Below, piece by piece: positions 1 through 5,373 of a DNA stretch of 5,634 bases. A program made the position numbers and the translations under genes. The notes beneath the pieces were generated by a model, which saw only the letters and a list, made by a program, of their open reading frames with translations, did no database searches and was not told where the DNA came from. The stretch comes from Chloroflexia bacterium (lineage in GTDB: Bacteria > Chloroflexota > Chloroflexia > Thermobaculales > Thermobaculaceae), in assembly GCA_013695265.1 (NCBI GenBank), contig JACDAU010000538.1:1-5634 (forward strand). The letters are read 5' to 3'. Every line of letters starts with the position of its first letter. Within the stretch, counting starts at the first letter, position 1.

Positions 1-231
1 GAGGCCCAGTTGCAGGGAGCAAGACGAGCTATCAGGAGAGCCGGTTAAGGTCAAACCATCGAACTCAGTACAACCGCAGGTGAGGGCGTCATGGTCGTGC
101 TGACGCGTCCGGGGAACTACGGATACTAGATCATGCGGAGTACAGTCAGGCCGGACGGTACCAAGGATGTAGTGCAGGAAGCCTATGACCCGGACGGCGA
201 CTTGCTCCACTACGACGTCAAGGCTCAATGA
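1..231 (+). pseudogene. Decayed coding tail, possibly the C-terminus of a polymorphic toxin (partial)
   Basis: Frame 1 runs from the window edge to a TGA at 229-231 but is broken by TAA at 46-48 and TAG at 127-129. The last segment, from ATG 133, would encode 32 residues ending in EAYDPDGDLLHYDVKAQ. The stretch between the two stops also looks protein-like (VMVVLTRPGNYGY), and the TAG could be one substitution away from a CAG glutamine codon. The DPDG...LLHxDVK ending resembles, from memory, the C-terminal tips of some Rhs/CDI-type toxin domains; this is recognition, not a search result. Its stop overlaps the next gene's ATG (ATGA at 228-231), the usual layout of a toxin followed by its immunity gene. 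Alternatives are an independent 32-codon ORF (no good ribosome binding site) or an active gene broken by sequencing errors. No catalytic motif is visible and the 5' part lies outside the window. Confidence 0.35.
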
Positions 232-623
232 GGTGTTGTGTGAACCAATCCGGTAAGGAAACGGAACTCATTTTGCAGGTTGTCCGTGGTCTCAGACCTC
301 TCGCCGACCTGGAGGAGATCGGTATTCAGATCCGGACTCAAGGAAATGTCCACCACGTTATCAATCCACCCGACGTTGTGGCAACTATCTACTTGAGAGA
401 TTTCGCTGAAGGGCTGCTGAGGCAGCGAGCGGACATGGAAGCACTGCGTGCCTGGGCCAAGACGTTACTCATCGGTGATTGCGTGGATCTAGCGGACGAG
501 TTCGAGGATGAGGAGGCAGGAGATGCTCTTCTGAACGCCCTCTGGGACCTCCACTTCGATGGAATTCTGAAGGACGACGTGGTGCGTTTAGCCGAGCGCA
601 TCCTGGACGGCGGATCGGGATGA
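228..623 (+). CDS. Small acidic hypothetical protein, possible immunity protein
   Basis: This 131-residue soluble protein has no signal peptide or membrane segment and I do not recognise its family. It is strongly acidic (about 25 Asp/Glu against 13 Arg/Lys), with a DEFEDEE cluster near residues 90-96 and a mostly helical-looking second half. Immunity proteins that neutralise nuclease-type toxins are often acidic and follow the toxin gene directly. Here the ATG overlaps the stop of a decayed toxin-like tail (ATGA), which suits translational coupling. The ATG has no clear Shine-Dalgarno. GTG at 240 is a credible alternative start, with GAGGTG at 230-235 four bases upstream, and would give 127 residues beginning VNQSGKE. 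If the upstream frame is truly dead, this is an orphan immunity gene. That it is a real gene is fairly likely; the immunity role is inference from position and charge. Confidence 0.6.
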   Translation: MRCCVNQSGKETELILQVVRGLRPLADLEEIGIQIRTQGNVHHVINPPDVVATIYLRDFAEGLLRQRADMEALRAWAKTLLIGDCVDLADEFEDEEAGDALLNALWDLHFDGILKDDVVRLAERILDGGSG

Positions 624-705
624 GGAGACGGGGGAGACGGGCAGCTATGAGGTGACGGCTGTGTTCTCGCACGAGGACGCGGCGATCGAGTATCTACAGC
701 TGTAG
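619..705 (+). pseudogene. Coding-like fragment after the acidic gene
   Basis: Frame 1 across the end of the acidic gene reads without a stop to TAG 703-705 and ends SYEVTAVFSHEDAAIEYLQL, which looks more like protein than random GC-rich sequence. It has no convincing start codon or ribosome binding site; GTG 652 would give only 17 residues. The segment includes a perfect 9-base tandem duplication, GGAGACGGG twice, at 624-641. It may be the remnant of a second small gene in the same toxin/immunity-like area. Low confidence. Confidence 0.15.
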
Positions 706-754
706 GCGTGGGCATTGAGCCGCACGGCAAGGGCGCGGCGGCGGGTTGCGCGAG

Positions 755-777
755 ACCGGGCGACCCGGTGGGTCGCC
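755..777. repeat. Two overlapping, mutually exclusive GC-rich hairpins
   Basis: GGCGACCC (759-766) pairs perfectly with GGGTCGCC (770-777) across a 3-base loop. A second perfect dyad, ACCGGG (755-760) with CCCGGT (764-769), shares the same bases, so only one can form at a time. There is no T-run on either side, so a classical intrinsic terminator is not supported. It could end or stabilise the transcript of the acidic gene about 135 bases upstream, or be a REP-type element. Confidence 0.3.
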
Positions 778-832
778 GCTACGAGCGGCGTGGCGGATCC
801 ATTCTTCTTCCCATCGCCGTAGAAGGAGATTA

Positions 833-970
833 GTGTATTTACAGCGCACATACGTCAGAAGAAGCGGACACCTACGTGTACGGTTGTTTCATCGCGACTT
901 TCACGGCACTAACATCGAGACCATCACGAGGGTTGTGGACGGGGGAAGTACGATGACAAGTTGGCGATGA
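833..970 (+). CDS. Weak candidate small ORF, 45 codons
   Basis: A GTG at 833 follows AAGGAG (823-828) at four bases, a good Shine-Dalgarno sequence but with tight spacing, and opens a 45-residue frame ending TGA 968-970. The product (starting VYLQRTYVRR, ending STMTSWR) is arginine-rich, has no recognisable domain and could easily be chance. The frame runs toward the minus-strand DUF427 gene. I list it only because of the ribosome binding site. Confidence 0.15.
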   Translation: MYLQRTYVRRSGHLRVRLFHRDFHGTNIETITRVVDGGSTMTSWR

Positions 971-1005
971 CGCCCTCAGGCTAGTCACCAGCGAACGCCG
1001 CCACG

Positions 1006-1027
1006 GCGCAGTCTCTCGTGACTGCGC
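1006..1027 (-). terminator. Terminator-like hairpin after the DUF427 gene
   Basis: GCGCAGTC (1006-1013) and GACTGCGC (1020-1027) form a perfect 8-base-pair stem with a 6-base loop, starting 22 bases past the DUF427 stop. It lacks a T-tract on the downstream side of either strand, so it may act only as an mRNA 3' end barrier. Intrinsic terminators without strong U-runs occur in GC-rich bacteria, but that is inference here. Confidence 0.35.
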
Positions 1028-1049
1028 GGCTCTCACTGGACATCCGGAC

Positions 1050-1538
1050 CTACCAGCCCATGGTTTCTGGTGCGCCCTTGAACGGCCCGACGATCTCCTC
1101 GGTGACCCAGCCGCCGTAAAAGTCGCCCTCCTGTGCGGCCACACGCTCGTCGTCGATGTAGCAGGCGTCCATCCTGCCGGGGTAAAAGGCGACGTGTCCG
1201 CGCACCTCCTCGAAGCCCGGCGTTGGTTCCGGGTAGTACCACCCGGCGCGCTCCACCTGCTGTCCGCCGACCTGCACCGTGAGGTACGCCGCCTCGCCCT
1301 TCCACTCGCACCACGAGCTCCCGGCCGTGGGGCGCACAAACTCGGCCTGGATGTCCTCCGGTGGAATGTAGTACACGGGCGGATGGCTCGTCTCCAGCAC
1401 CCGCTTCGCCTCGGTGGTGTCCGCAATCGTCTCGCCCCCGAACAACACCCGCACCCGCCGGGACGTGCTCTCCACGCGCGGCGGCCTGGGGTAGTCCCAT
1501 ACCGACTCCTGCCCCGGCCCTGGCTCAATGCGTCGCAT
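1050..1538 (-). CDS. DUF427 domain-containing protein
   Basis: This 162-residue protein is almost entirely one DUF427 domain (PF04248), a compact soluble domain of unknown biochemical role. Family features seen are ESVWDYPRPPRVE at 11-23, a core strand VRVLFGGETIADT at 29-41, LETSHPPVYYIPPEDI at 48-63, SSWCEWKGEAAYLTV at 74-88 (matching the usual stWC.yKG.a.Y pattern), WYYPEPTPG at 100-108, and HVAFYPGRMDA near 115-125. The length fits the family and nothing suggests truncation. I chose the start at 1538 because a strong GGGAGG site sits seven bases upstream; an in-frame ATG at 1604 would add a 22-residue tail with no family resemblance. It is transcribed away from the CAP gene across a shared control region. 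The family assignment is confident; substrate and role are unknown. Confidence 0.92.
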   Translation of the reverse strand: MRRIEPGPGQESVWDYPRPPRVESTSRRVRVLFGGETIADTTEAKRVLETSHPPVYYIPPEDIQAEFVRPTAGSSWCEWKGEAAYLTVQVGGQQVERAGWYYPEPTPGFEEVRGHVAFYPGRMDACYIDDERVAAQEGDFYGGWVTEEIVGPFKGAPETMGW

Positions 1539-1576
1539 GGTTGTGCCTCCCGTAGGTGTCAGGTGTTGGGCATCAG

Positions 1577-1604
1577 GTTTTACGGAGTAGCGTCCGGCTA
1601 TCAC
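1577..1604 (-). promoter_or_regulatory. Candidate sigma70-type promoter for the DUF427 gene
   Basis: Read on the minus strand, GTGATA (1604-1599) as -35 and TAAAAC (1582-1577) as -10 are separated by 16 bases. Each matches 4 of 6 consensus positions. Transcription would start near 1570, giving a leader of about 30 bases before ATG 1538. The match is modest and could be chance. Confidence 0.28.
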
Positions 1605-1634
1605 TCGGCGCCGAATGGTGCGGGCTGACGGCTA

Positions 1635-1661
1635 ATAGCGGACGCCTCATAGCGAACACCT
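1635..1661. repeat. Tandem 13-base direct repeat, operator-like
   Basis: ATAGCGGACGCCT (1635-1647) is repeated as ATAGCGAACACCT (1649-1661) with two mismatches and a 14-base period. Its place in the divergent control region suggests a regulator-binding site, but no known regulator is identified from the motif. Confidence 0.35.
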
Positions 1662-1785
1662 GATGACCGGTCCTAGGCTGAAACTAGCACCATAGTACCA
1701 TGCGGGTTCGTTGCGACCGTTGTTAGTCTGTGGGTGAAGCGTTAATCCCGCCCAGTGTGGGCCGGGGCATGGAGGTCTCACCACG

Positions 1786-3033
1786 ATGACGAAACTCGCA
1801 CGTACCCTGGGGCTGGCGTTCCTGATGCTCGCACTACTCACACCCGCAGCCGACGCCGCCGGGATCACCACCGCACAGGAACAGCAGCGCGCCCGCGACG
1901 AAGCCAACCGCTACCGCAGCATGGTCGGGATGCCGGCGGTCAGCTCAACCTCGGGCCTGAACTCCGCAGCCATCGGACACGCGCGCTACGTGCTGCAAAC
2001 CGGGGAGCATGGTCACTATGAGAGCCGCACCACGAGCCAGTATTACATTGGCTACGCGCCGGGCGACCGCGCGCGCCTGTACGGCTATACCAACGACTCG
2101 ATCACCGAGAACTACTACATGGGCAGCCTCGGCGCGCGCGGCACCCGAACGCCCCTCGTCACCGACAACGCCATGCAGTGGTGGATGACCGCGATCTACC
2201 ATAGATTCCCGATCGTCAGCCCGCGCACGGAGCACGTCGGCTTCGGCCCGTACTACCTCAACGGCCGCGCAGTGCAGGTGCTCGACTTCGGCGGTGACTA
2301 CAACAAGACCGGCGGTGTTACTCGGTGGCCGGTGACCAACCAGGTCGGCGTTGGCACGCGGCTCGACGGCGAGAGCCCCAGCCCGGTCGCGCAGTTTGGC
2401 GGCAGCTTCCCCACCGGCTACCCGGTGTCGATGACGTGGTATCGCTACAACGCGAACCTTCGCTACACGCAGATGACGCTGGTGCGCGCCAGAGACGGCG
2501 CGAACATCGACGGCTATAAGCTCACGCCAGGCAACGACCAGACGAAGCTGAGTTACTACTCCACGAGCCTCAGCTTTATCCCGCAGAACCCGCTGGCCTT
2601 CAGCACCAGGTACACCGCCACGTTCAAGGGCTCGATCGACGGGGCGGCGTTTAGCTACCAGTGGTCGTTCACCACGATGCCCGCGCCAGGCCGGCTGCTC
2701 GAGAGCACGCCCGCGACCGGCGCAAGCAATACGCCTCGGGTGCCGAACATCTCCCTCTCCTTCAGCCAACCGGTCCGGACGTACACGCTGGTGCGCTCCC
2801 CATATCGCGGCGGACTCGATGCCAATGGCGTAGGCATCAGCCTGGTCCGGGCGTCCGACGGCATGGAGATGGGGATCTCGATCACCCTGCCAACCACCCG
2901 CACGACGAAGACGGTCACGTTCAAACCCACGGTAACGCTCGCCCCGAATACCCGCTACAGCGCCCACTTCACCCTTGCGGACGCCTGGGGCCGACCCTAC
3001 CGAGACGCCGTGCACTTCACGACCCAGCCCTGA
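1786..3033 (+). CDS. Secreted CAP-domain protein with two Ig-like modules
   Basis: This 415-residue exported protein starts with a Sec-type signal peptide (KLAR, hydrophobic core at 8-19, likely cleavage after ADA-24). Residues about 33-172 form a CAP/SCP domain (PF00188 type): QEQQRARDEANRYR, then GHARYVLQTGEHGHYE with His65 and His75/77, the family's GYTNDSITENY with Glu108, and a late TEHVGFGPYY with Glu149-His150. These His and Glu residues are candidates for the CAP cavity tetrad. Two beta-rich Ig-like modules follow (about 198-298 and 303-414), each ending in a YxxxF...FTT pattern; the second opens LLESTPATGASNTP and resembles the SbsA/Big_5 fold. There is no cysteine, LPXTG, lipobox or membrane anchor, so it is probably released or held non-covalently. 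Bacterial CAP proteins are extracellular but their activity is mostly unknown. The start is supported by GGAGGT nine bases upstream. Confidence 0.9.
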   Translation: MTKLARTLGLAFLMLALLTPAADAAGITTAQEQQRARDEANRYRSMVGMPAVSSTSGLNSAAIGHARYVLQTGEHGHYESRTTSQYYIGYAPGDRARLYGYTNDSITENYYMGSLGARGTRTPLVTDNAMQWWMTAIYHRFPIVSPRTEHVGFGPYYLNGRAVQVLDFGGDYNKTGGVTRWPVTNQVGVGTRLDGESPSPVAQFGGSFPTGYPVSMTWYRYNANLRYTQMTLVRARDGANIDGYKLTPGNDQTKLSYYSTSLSFIPQNPLAFSTRYTATFKGSIDGAAFSYQWSFTTMPAPGRLLESTPATGASNTPRVPNISLSFSQPVRTYTLVRSPYRGGLDANGVGISLVRASDGMEMGISITLPTTRTTKTVTFKPTVTLAPNTRYSAHFTLADAWGRPYRDAVHFTTQP

Positions 3034-3050
3034 CGCTGTTTCGCGGTGCG

Positions 3051-3096
3051 GACACGGAGACCTGGGGCAGACGACCTGCCGTGAGTCTCCGTTGTC
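3051..3096 (+). terminator. Compound hairpin after the CAP gene, REP-like or terminator
   Basis: The outer stem pairs CGGAGAC (3055-3061) with GTCTCCG (3085-3091) perfectly and extends through GACA (3051-3054) with TGTC (3093-3096) after a one-base bulge. After a symmetric 4+4 internal loop, an inner stem pairs GGCAG (3066-3070) with CTGCC (3076-3080). It starts 18 bases past the CAP stop and has no clean T-run, so it may terminate or protect the transcript. The string ACGGAGACCTG also occurs in a hairpin at 5390-5411, so it may belong to a dispersed repeat family. Confidence 0.45.
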
Positions 3097-3128
3097 GCGC
3101 CCGGCCACGGCGCAAGAAACTCGATGAA

Positions 3129-3166
3129 GTTAACAGGATGTTATCGAAGGTTAACGGAGTGTTATG
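3129..3166 (+). promoter_or_regulatory. Pho-box-like array of four direct repeats
   Basis: The hexamers GTTAAC, GTTATC, GTTAAC and GTTATG begin at 3129, 3140, 3150 and 3161, spacings of 11, 10 and 11 bases. Response regulators of the PhoB/PhoP type bind head-to-tail direct repeats about 11 bases apart (TTAACA-like in Bacillus, GTTCACC-like in actinobacteria). The array stands out as AT-rich in GC-rich DNA and precedes a glycerophosphodiester phosphodiesterase gene, a classical phosphate-regulon member. It lies about 40 bases upstream of the candidate -10, further than in textbook Pho promoters. The repeats are seen directly; the regulator is inferred. Confidence 0.5.
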
Positions 3167-3181
3167 GCTGATCCTCGAACC

Positions 3182-3213
3182 TTGTACGCCTCGGAGCGCG
3201 CCAGTAGTATACT
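3182..3213 (+). promoter_or_regulatory. Candidate promoter of the phosphodiesterase gene
   Basis: TATACT at 3208-3213 matches the -10 consensus at 5 of 6 positions. The nearest -35-like hexamer, TTGTAC (3182-3187), is 20 bases upstream, too far for good constitutive activity, which would fit an activator-dependent promoter. The leader to ATG 3280 would be about 60 bases. Confidence 0.35.
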
Positions 3214-3279
3214 GATGATGATGTATCAAAGCAGCGACGCGGACGCATGATGTCGATAACCGGGCAAGGAGTTGCCGCG

Positions 3280-4068
3280 ATGGTCCGACCACGCATGATC
3301 GCGCACCGGGGTGCATCCGCCCTGGCCCCCGAGAACACCCCCGCCGCCATCCTCACCGCCCTCGAACTCGGGGCTGAATGGGTCGAGACCGACGTCCACC
3401 TGACCCGCGACAATCACCTTGTGTGCATCCATGATGCATCGTTGGACCGTACCACGAACGGCTCGGGGTCCGTTCGGGATCTGGACCTGGCGGAGATCAA
3501 GCGCCTGGACGCCGGCTCGTGGTTCTACCATTCCGGGGCAAAGGCGCCGTGGGAGCGTGGCTGGCTGCGCGTGCCCACCCTTTCCGAAGTGCTGGACCTA
3601 ACCCGTGGCCGGGCGACGCTCCTGATCCACCTCAAGCGTCCTGATCTCTACGCCGATCTGGAGCAGCGCCTGCTCGACGGTCTCCGCGAGGCGGGCGTGC
3701 TCGACGGTTCGGACGCCGAGCGCGACGTGACGCTACAGTCGTTCAGCGTTGGCAGTCTGCGCTTGCTCGCGCTGCTCGCACCCAGGATACCGCGCATCCA
3801 GTTGATACTGCCAGACAGCGATGCAGTGACGGCGCGTGCACTTGATGCTGTGGCACGCTACACTCAGGGCGTTGCGCCATGCCAGACCTCCGTCACCCCC
3901 GAGTTCGTCGCTGCCGCCCACGACTGCGGCCTGACCGTCAGTCCGTACACCGTCAACGCTCCCTGCGAGATGCGCCGGCTTATCCGGGCTGGTGTGGACG
4001 GTATCATCACCGACAACCCCGTCGAGCTTTCAATAGCGCGGGGGGCAGGGGCGGCGATCCGGCGCTAA
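3280..4068 (+). CDS. Glycerophosphodiester phosphodiesterase (GDPD family)
   Basis: This enzyme hydrolyses glycerophosphodiesters from deacylated phospholipids to glycerol-3-phosphate and an alcohol. The 262-residue chain is a single GDPD TIM-barrel of normal length. Seen are AHRGASALAPENT (catalytic His9), WVETDVHLTRD (metal ligands Glu36 and Asp38), HDASLDRTTNGSG (second catalytic His51), QSF near 153-155, and the closing YTVNAPCEMRRLI followed by GVDGIITDNP. There is no signal peptide, so it is probably cytoplasmic (UgpQ-like). One oddity is LLIHLK at 114-119: the family usually has a Glu metal ligand where His117 stands. I chose ATG 3280 because AAGGAG (3266-3271) lies eight bases upstream; the in-frame ATGs at 3247 and 3250 have no ribosome binding site. 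A Pho-box-like array upstream suggests induction by phosphate starvation. The exact substrate is not predictable. Confidence 0.93.
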   Translation: MVRPRMIAHRGASALAPENTPAAILTALELGAEWVETDVHLTRDNHLVCIHDASLDRTTNGSGSVRDLDLAEIKRLDAGSWFYHSGAKAPWERGWLRVPTLSEVLDLTRGRATLLIHLKRPDLYADLEQRLLDGLREAGVLDGSDAERDVTLQSFSVGSLRLLALLAPRIPRIQLILPDSDAVTARALDAVARYTQGVAPCQTSVTPEFVAAAHDCGLTVSPYTVNAPCEMRRLIRAGVDGIITDNPVELSIARGAGAAIRR

Positions 4069-4188
4069 CGCCGCGAGCTTCCAGTCGGTGTCGCGTGGTA
4101 CGCCCCCGGCTATCGGGCGCACTACGCAGGGCGCAGACAACCGCCCCGCAACCCGTCCGCCTTTCCTCTCGTATCACTGGGCCGCTCG

Positions 4189-4281
4189 CAGCCCCGTCCC
4201 CGCATGCGCGCGTGACGGGCGCGTCATGCACCGTCTCAACGATACGTGTCCAGCCCGTCCCCGTAGGCGTGCGTGACGGGC
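4189..4281 (+). repeat. Two copies of a 31-base hairpin repeat
   Basis: Copy 1 (4189-4220) and copy 2 (4251-4281) align over their length with three mismatches and one indel. Each begins CAGCC and ends CGTGACGGGC. Each can fold: copy 2 pairs GCCCGTC (4253-4259) with GACGGGC (4275-4281) perfectly over a 15-base loop, and copy 1 does the same with one bulged C. They lie between the phosphodiesterase and acetyltransferase genes, copy 2 ending about 50 bases before the latter's presumed start. They may terminate the first transcript, attenuate the second, or be a local duplication of a REP-like unit. Confidence 0.5.
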
Positions 4282-4321
4282 ACTGTGCTATCCTTGCCGC
4301 CGGCGGACGCGGCAACCCGAA

Positions 4322-4326
4322 AGGTG
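4322..4326 (+). promoter_or_regulatory. Ribosome binding site pointing to a non-canonical start
   Basis: AGGTG at 4322-4326, within GAAAGGTG, lies seven bases before ATC 4334, the ideal distance for initiation there. No ATG, GTG or TTG exists in the acetyltransferase frame between TGA 4274-4276 and GTG 4418. GTG 4418 itself is preceded by only a weak GGGG-like stretch. Confidence 0.4.
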
Positions 4327-4333
4327 TGAGATC

Positions 4334-5155
4334 ATCACGAAAGAACACGACCTCATACAGAGCACTCCCGCGCCCCGCACGCGTCAGAGCCTGGCGGCTG
4401 ATCTCCGCGCACTCGGGGTGGTGTCGGGCGCCACGGTGCTGGTTCACTCCTCGATGAGCGCACTCGGGTGGGTCTGTGGCGGGCCGGTCGCCGTTGTGCA
4501 GGCGCTCCGCGACGTGCTGACCCCTTCCGGCACGCTCGTGATGCCCGCGCATTCCTCCGGCCTTTCAGATCCCGCCGGGTGGCAGAACCCGCCAATACCG
4601 CGCGCGTGGTGGCAGACGGTGCGCGACGAGATGCCGCCGTTCGATCCTCGCACGACGCCCAGCAGGGGCATGGGGCGCATCGCCGAGCTGTTTCGCACGT
4701 GGCCCGGCAGCCTGCGGAGCGCGCACCCGATCGTCTCGTTCGCAGCCTGCGGGCCGAACGCCGAGATCGTCACCGCCGGACATACCCTCGAATATGGCCT
4801 GGGCGAGGGGTCGCCGCTGGCGCGCGTCTACGAGCTGGACGGGTTTGTGCTCCTGCTCGGCGTGGGGCACGCGAACAACACGTCGTTGCACCTCGCTGAG
4901 GTTCGTGCCGGTGGCGCGAAACAGGTCATCCAGAGTGCGCCGGTTGTGGAGGGTGGTGTCCGGCTGTGGAAGCGGTACCAGGACGTGGACTGGAACGACG
5001 AGGCGTTTCCCGAGATCGGCGCCGCGTTTGACGAGACCGAGCACACGAAGATCGGCAAAGCCGGCAGCGCCGAGGCCCGGTACTTTCCCCAGCGCGGGGC
5101 GGTGGACTTCGCCACCCGCTGGCTCCGGGACCATGGGACCGCACCACGGCCCTGA
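4334..5155 (+). CDS. AAC(3)-family aminoglycoside N3-acetyltransferase
   Basis: This family transfers acetyl from acetyl-CoA to the 3-amino group of 2-deoxystreptamine aminoglycosides in the cytoplasm; some members act on other amines. Counted from ATC 4334 (273 residues), seen are TRQSLAADLRALGV (16-29), VLVHSSMSALGWVCGG (35-50), FDPRTTPSRGMGRI (103-116), RSAHP (128-132), LGEGSPL (156-162) and LLLGVGHANNTSLHLAE (173-189). His186 and Glu189 align with the conserved TALHYAE-type motif. The start is problematic: the first canonical codon, GTG 4418, would give 245 residues and cut off the conserved TRQSLAADLRALGV helix. The frame is open from 4277 and an AGGTG site sits seven bases before ATC 4334, which restores the usual family length. 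So there is either an unusual AUC start, a mutated ATG, or a shortened protein. The gene lies 265 bases after the phosphodiesterase and probably has its own leader. Family confident; real drug resistance uncertain. Confidence 0.88.
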   Translation: MTKEHDLIQSTPAPRTRQSLAADLRALGVVSGATVLVHSSMSALGWVCGGPVAVVQALRDVLTPSGTLVMPAHSSGLSDPAGWQNPPIPRAWWQTVRDEMPPFDPRTTPSRGMGRIAELFRTWPGSLRSAHPIVSFAACGPNAEIVTAGHTLEYGLGEGSPLARVYELDGFVLLLGVGHANNTSLHLAEVRAGGAKQVIQSAPVVEGGVRLWKRYQDVDWNDEAFPEIGAAFDETEHTKIGKAGSAEARYFPQRGAVDFATRWLRDHGTAPRP

Positions 5156-5195
5156 ACGCATCTCACGGGTTCAGGCATGGAGACCTGCGCCCTAC
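5151..5195 (+). terminator. Hairpin at the acetyltransferase stop with degenerate REP-like motif
   Basis: CCTGAAC (5151-5157, containing the TGA stop) pairs perfectly with GTTCAGG (5169-5175) over an 11-base loop. The downstream arm overlaps a second short stem, CAGG (5172-5175) with CCTG (5184-5187), around CATGGAGA. That second stem is a worn version of the repeat at 5390-5411. There is no T-run. It may form the 3' end of the acetyltransferase mRNA. Confidence 0.35.
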
Positions 5196-5311
5196 CGGTA
5201 GTTTGTTGATGCGGGTACTGTGTATCCAGCCGGGCCGCTCGGTGCGACCGAACCGCGAGCAACGGCGCGGCATGTAGCGGCCGTGCAGTTGTTATTTTCG
5301 GCCCCTTGACC

Positions 5312-5358
5312 AGGTTCAACAAAGTACCGCTACAGCGGTGAGCAAGAAGATTGAACCT
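5312..5358. repeat. Nested inverted repeat
   Basis: AGGTTCAA (5312-5319) and TTGAACCT (5351-5358) are perfect 8-base inverted repeats. They enclose a second dyad, ACCGCT-AC-AGCGGT (5326-5339), with unequal spacers of 6 and 11 bases. The architecture could be a cruciform, a protein-binding site or a small structured RNA; no mobile element terminus or tRNA fits. Confidence 0.35.
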
Positions 5359-5373
5359 CCGGAATGGCAGGGG

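Larger units (their letters stand above)
624..1049. other. Intergenic space without a convincing gene
   Basis: About 425 bases lie between the acidic gene and the end of the DUF427 gene. They hold a coding-like fragment at the left edge, a pair of mutually exclusive GC hairpins at 755-777, a weak 45-codon ORF at 833-970, and a terminator-like hairpin at 1006-1027. Open frames on the minus strand here lack ribosome binding sites and have the Arg/Ser-rich make-up typical of antisense frames in GC-rich DNA. The stretch may be degenerate remains of the toxin/immunity area on its left. Confidence 0.5.
1539..1785. other. Divergent intergenic control region
   Basis: These 247 bases separate the divergent DUF427 and CAP genes and must carry both promoters. 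They contain a candidate minus-strand promoter (1577-1604), a tandem direct repeat (1635-1661), and short dyads such as TAGCGTCCGGCTA near 1588-1600. Towards the CAP gene, GTTAAT at 1741-1746 is a possible -10 element, with TTGTTA at 1720-1725 only 15 bases upstream, so the CAP promoter is uncertain. GGAGGT (1771-1776) is the CAP ribosome binding site, nine bases before its ATG. Confidence 0.5.

Noticed and set aside
645..851. 68-residue minus-strand frame in the left intergenic space
   Set aside because: No ribosome binding site, no recognisable domain, Arg-rich composition.
872..1528. Long minus-strand frames overlapping the DUF427 gene (218 and 155 residues)
   Set aside because: Arg/Ser/Gly-rich shadow frames of the DUF427 gene; they lack family motifs and ribosome binding sites.
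1945..3108. 387-residue minus-strand frame across the CAP gene
   Set aside because: Antisense to a clear signal-peptide and CAP-domain gene; its composition is typical of the complementary frame in GC-rich coding DNA.
3215..3250. Eleven-codon leader ORF (MMMYQSSDADA) ending in an ATGA overlap with ATG 3247
   Set aside because: No ribosome binding site, and the phosphodiesterase start is better placed at 3280, so the overlap has no partner.
4007..4552. 181-residue minus-strand frame over the gap before the acetyltransferase
   Set aside because: It runs antisense across the ends of both neighbouring genes, lacks motifs, and its Arg/Gly/Pro-rich make-up is that of a shadow frame.
5310..5330. 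GGTTCAA resembling the T-arm of a tRNA
   Set aside because: The bases after it do not close a T-stem, and no acceptor, D or anticodon arm is found nearby.
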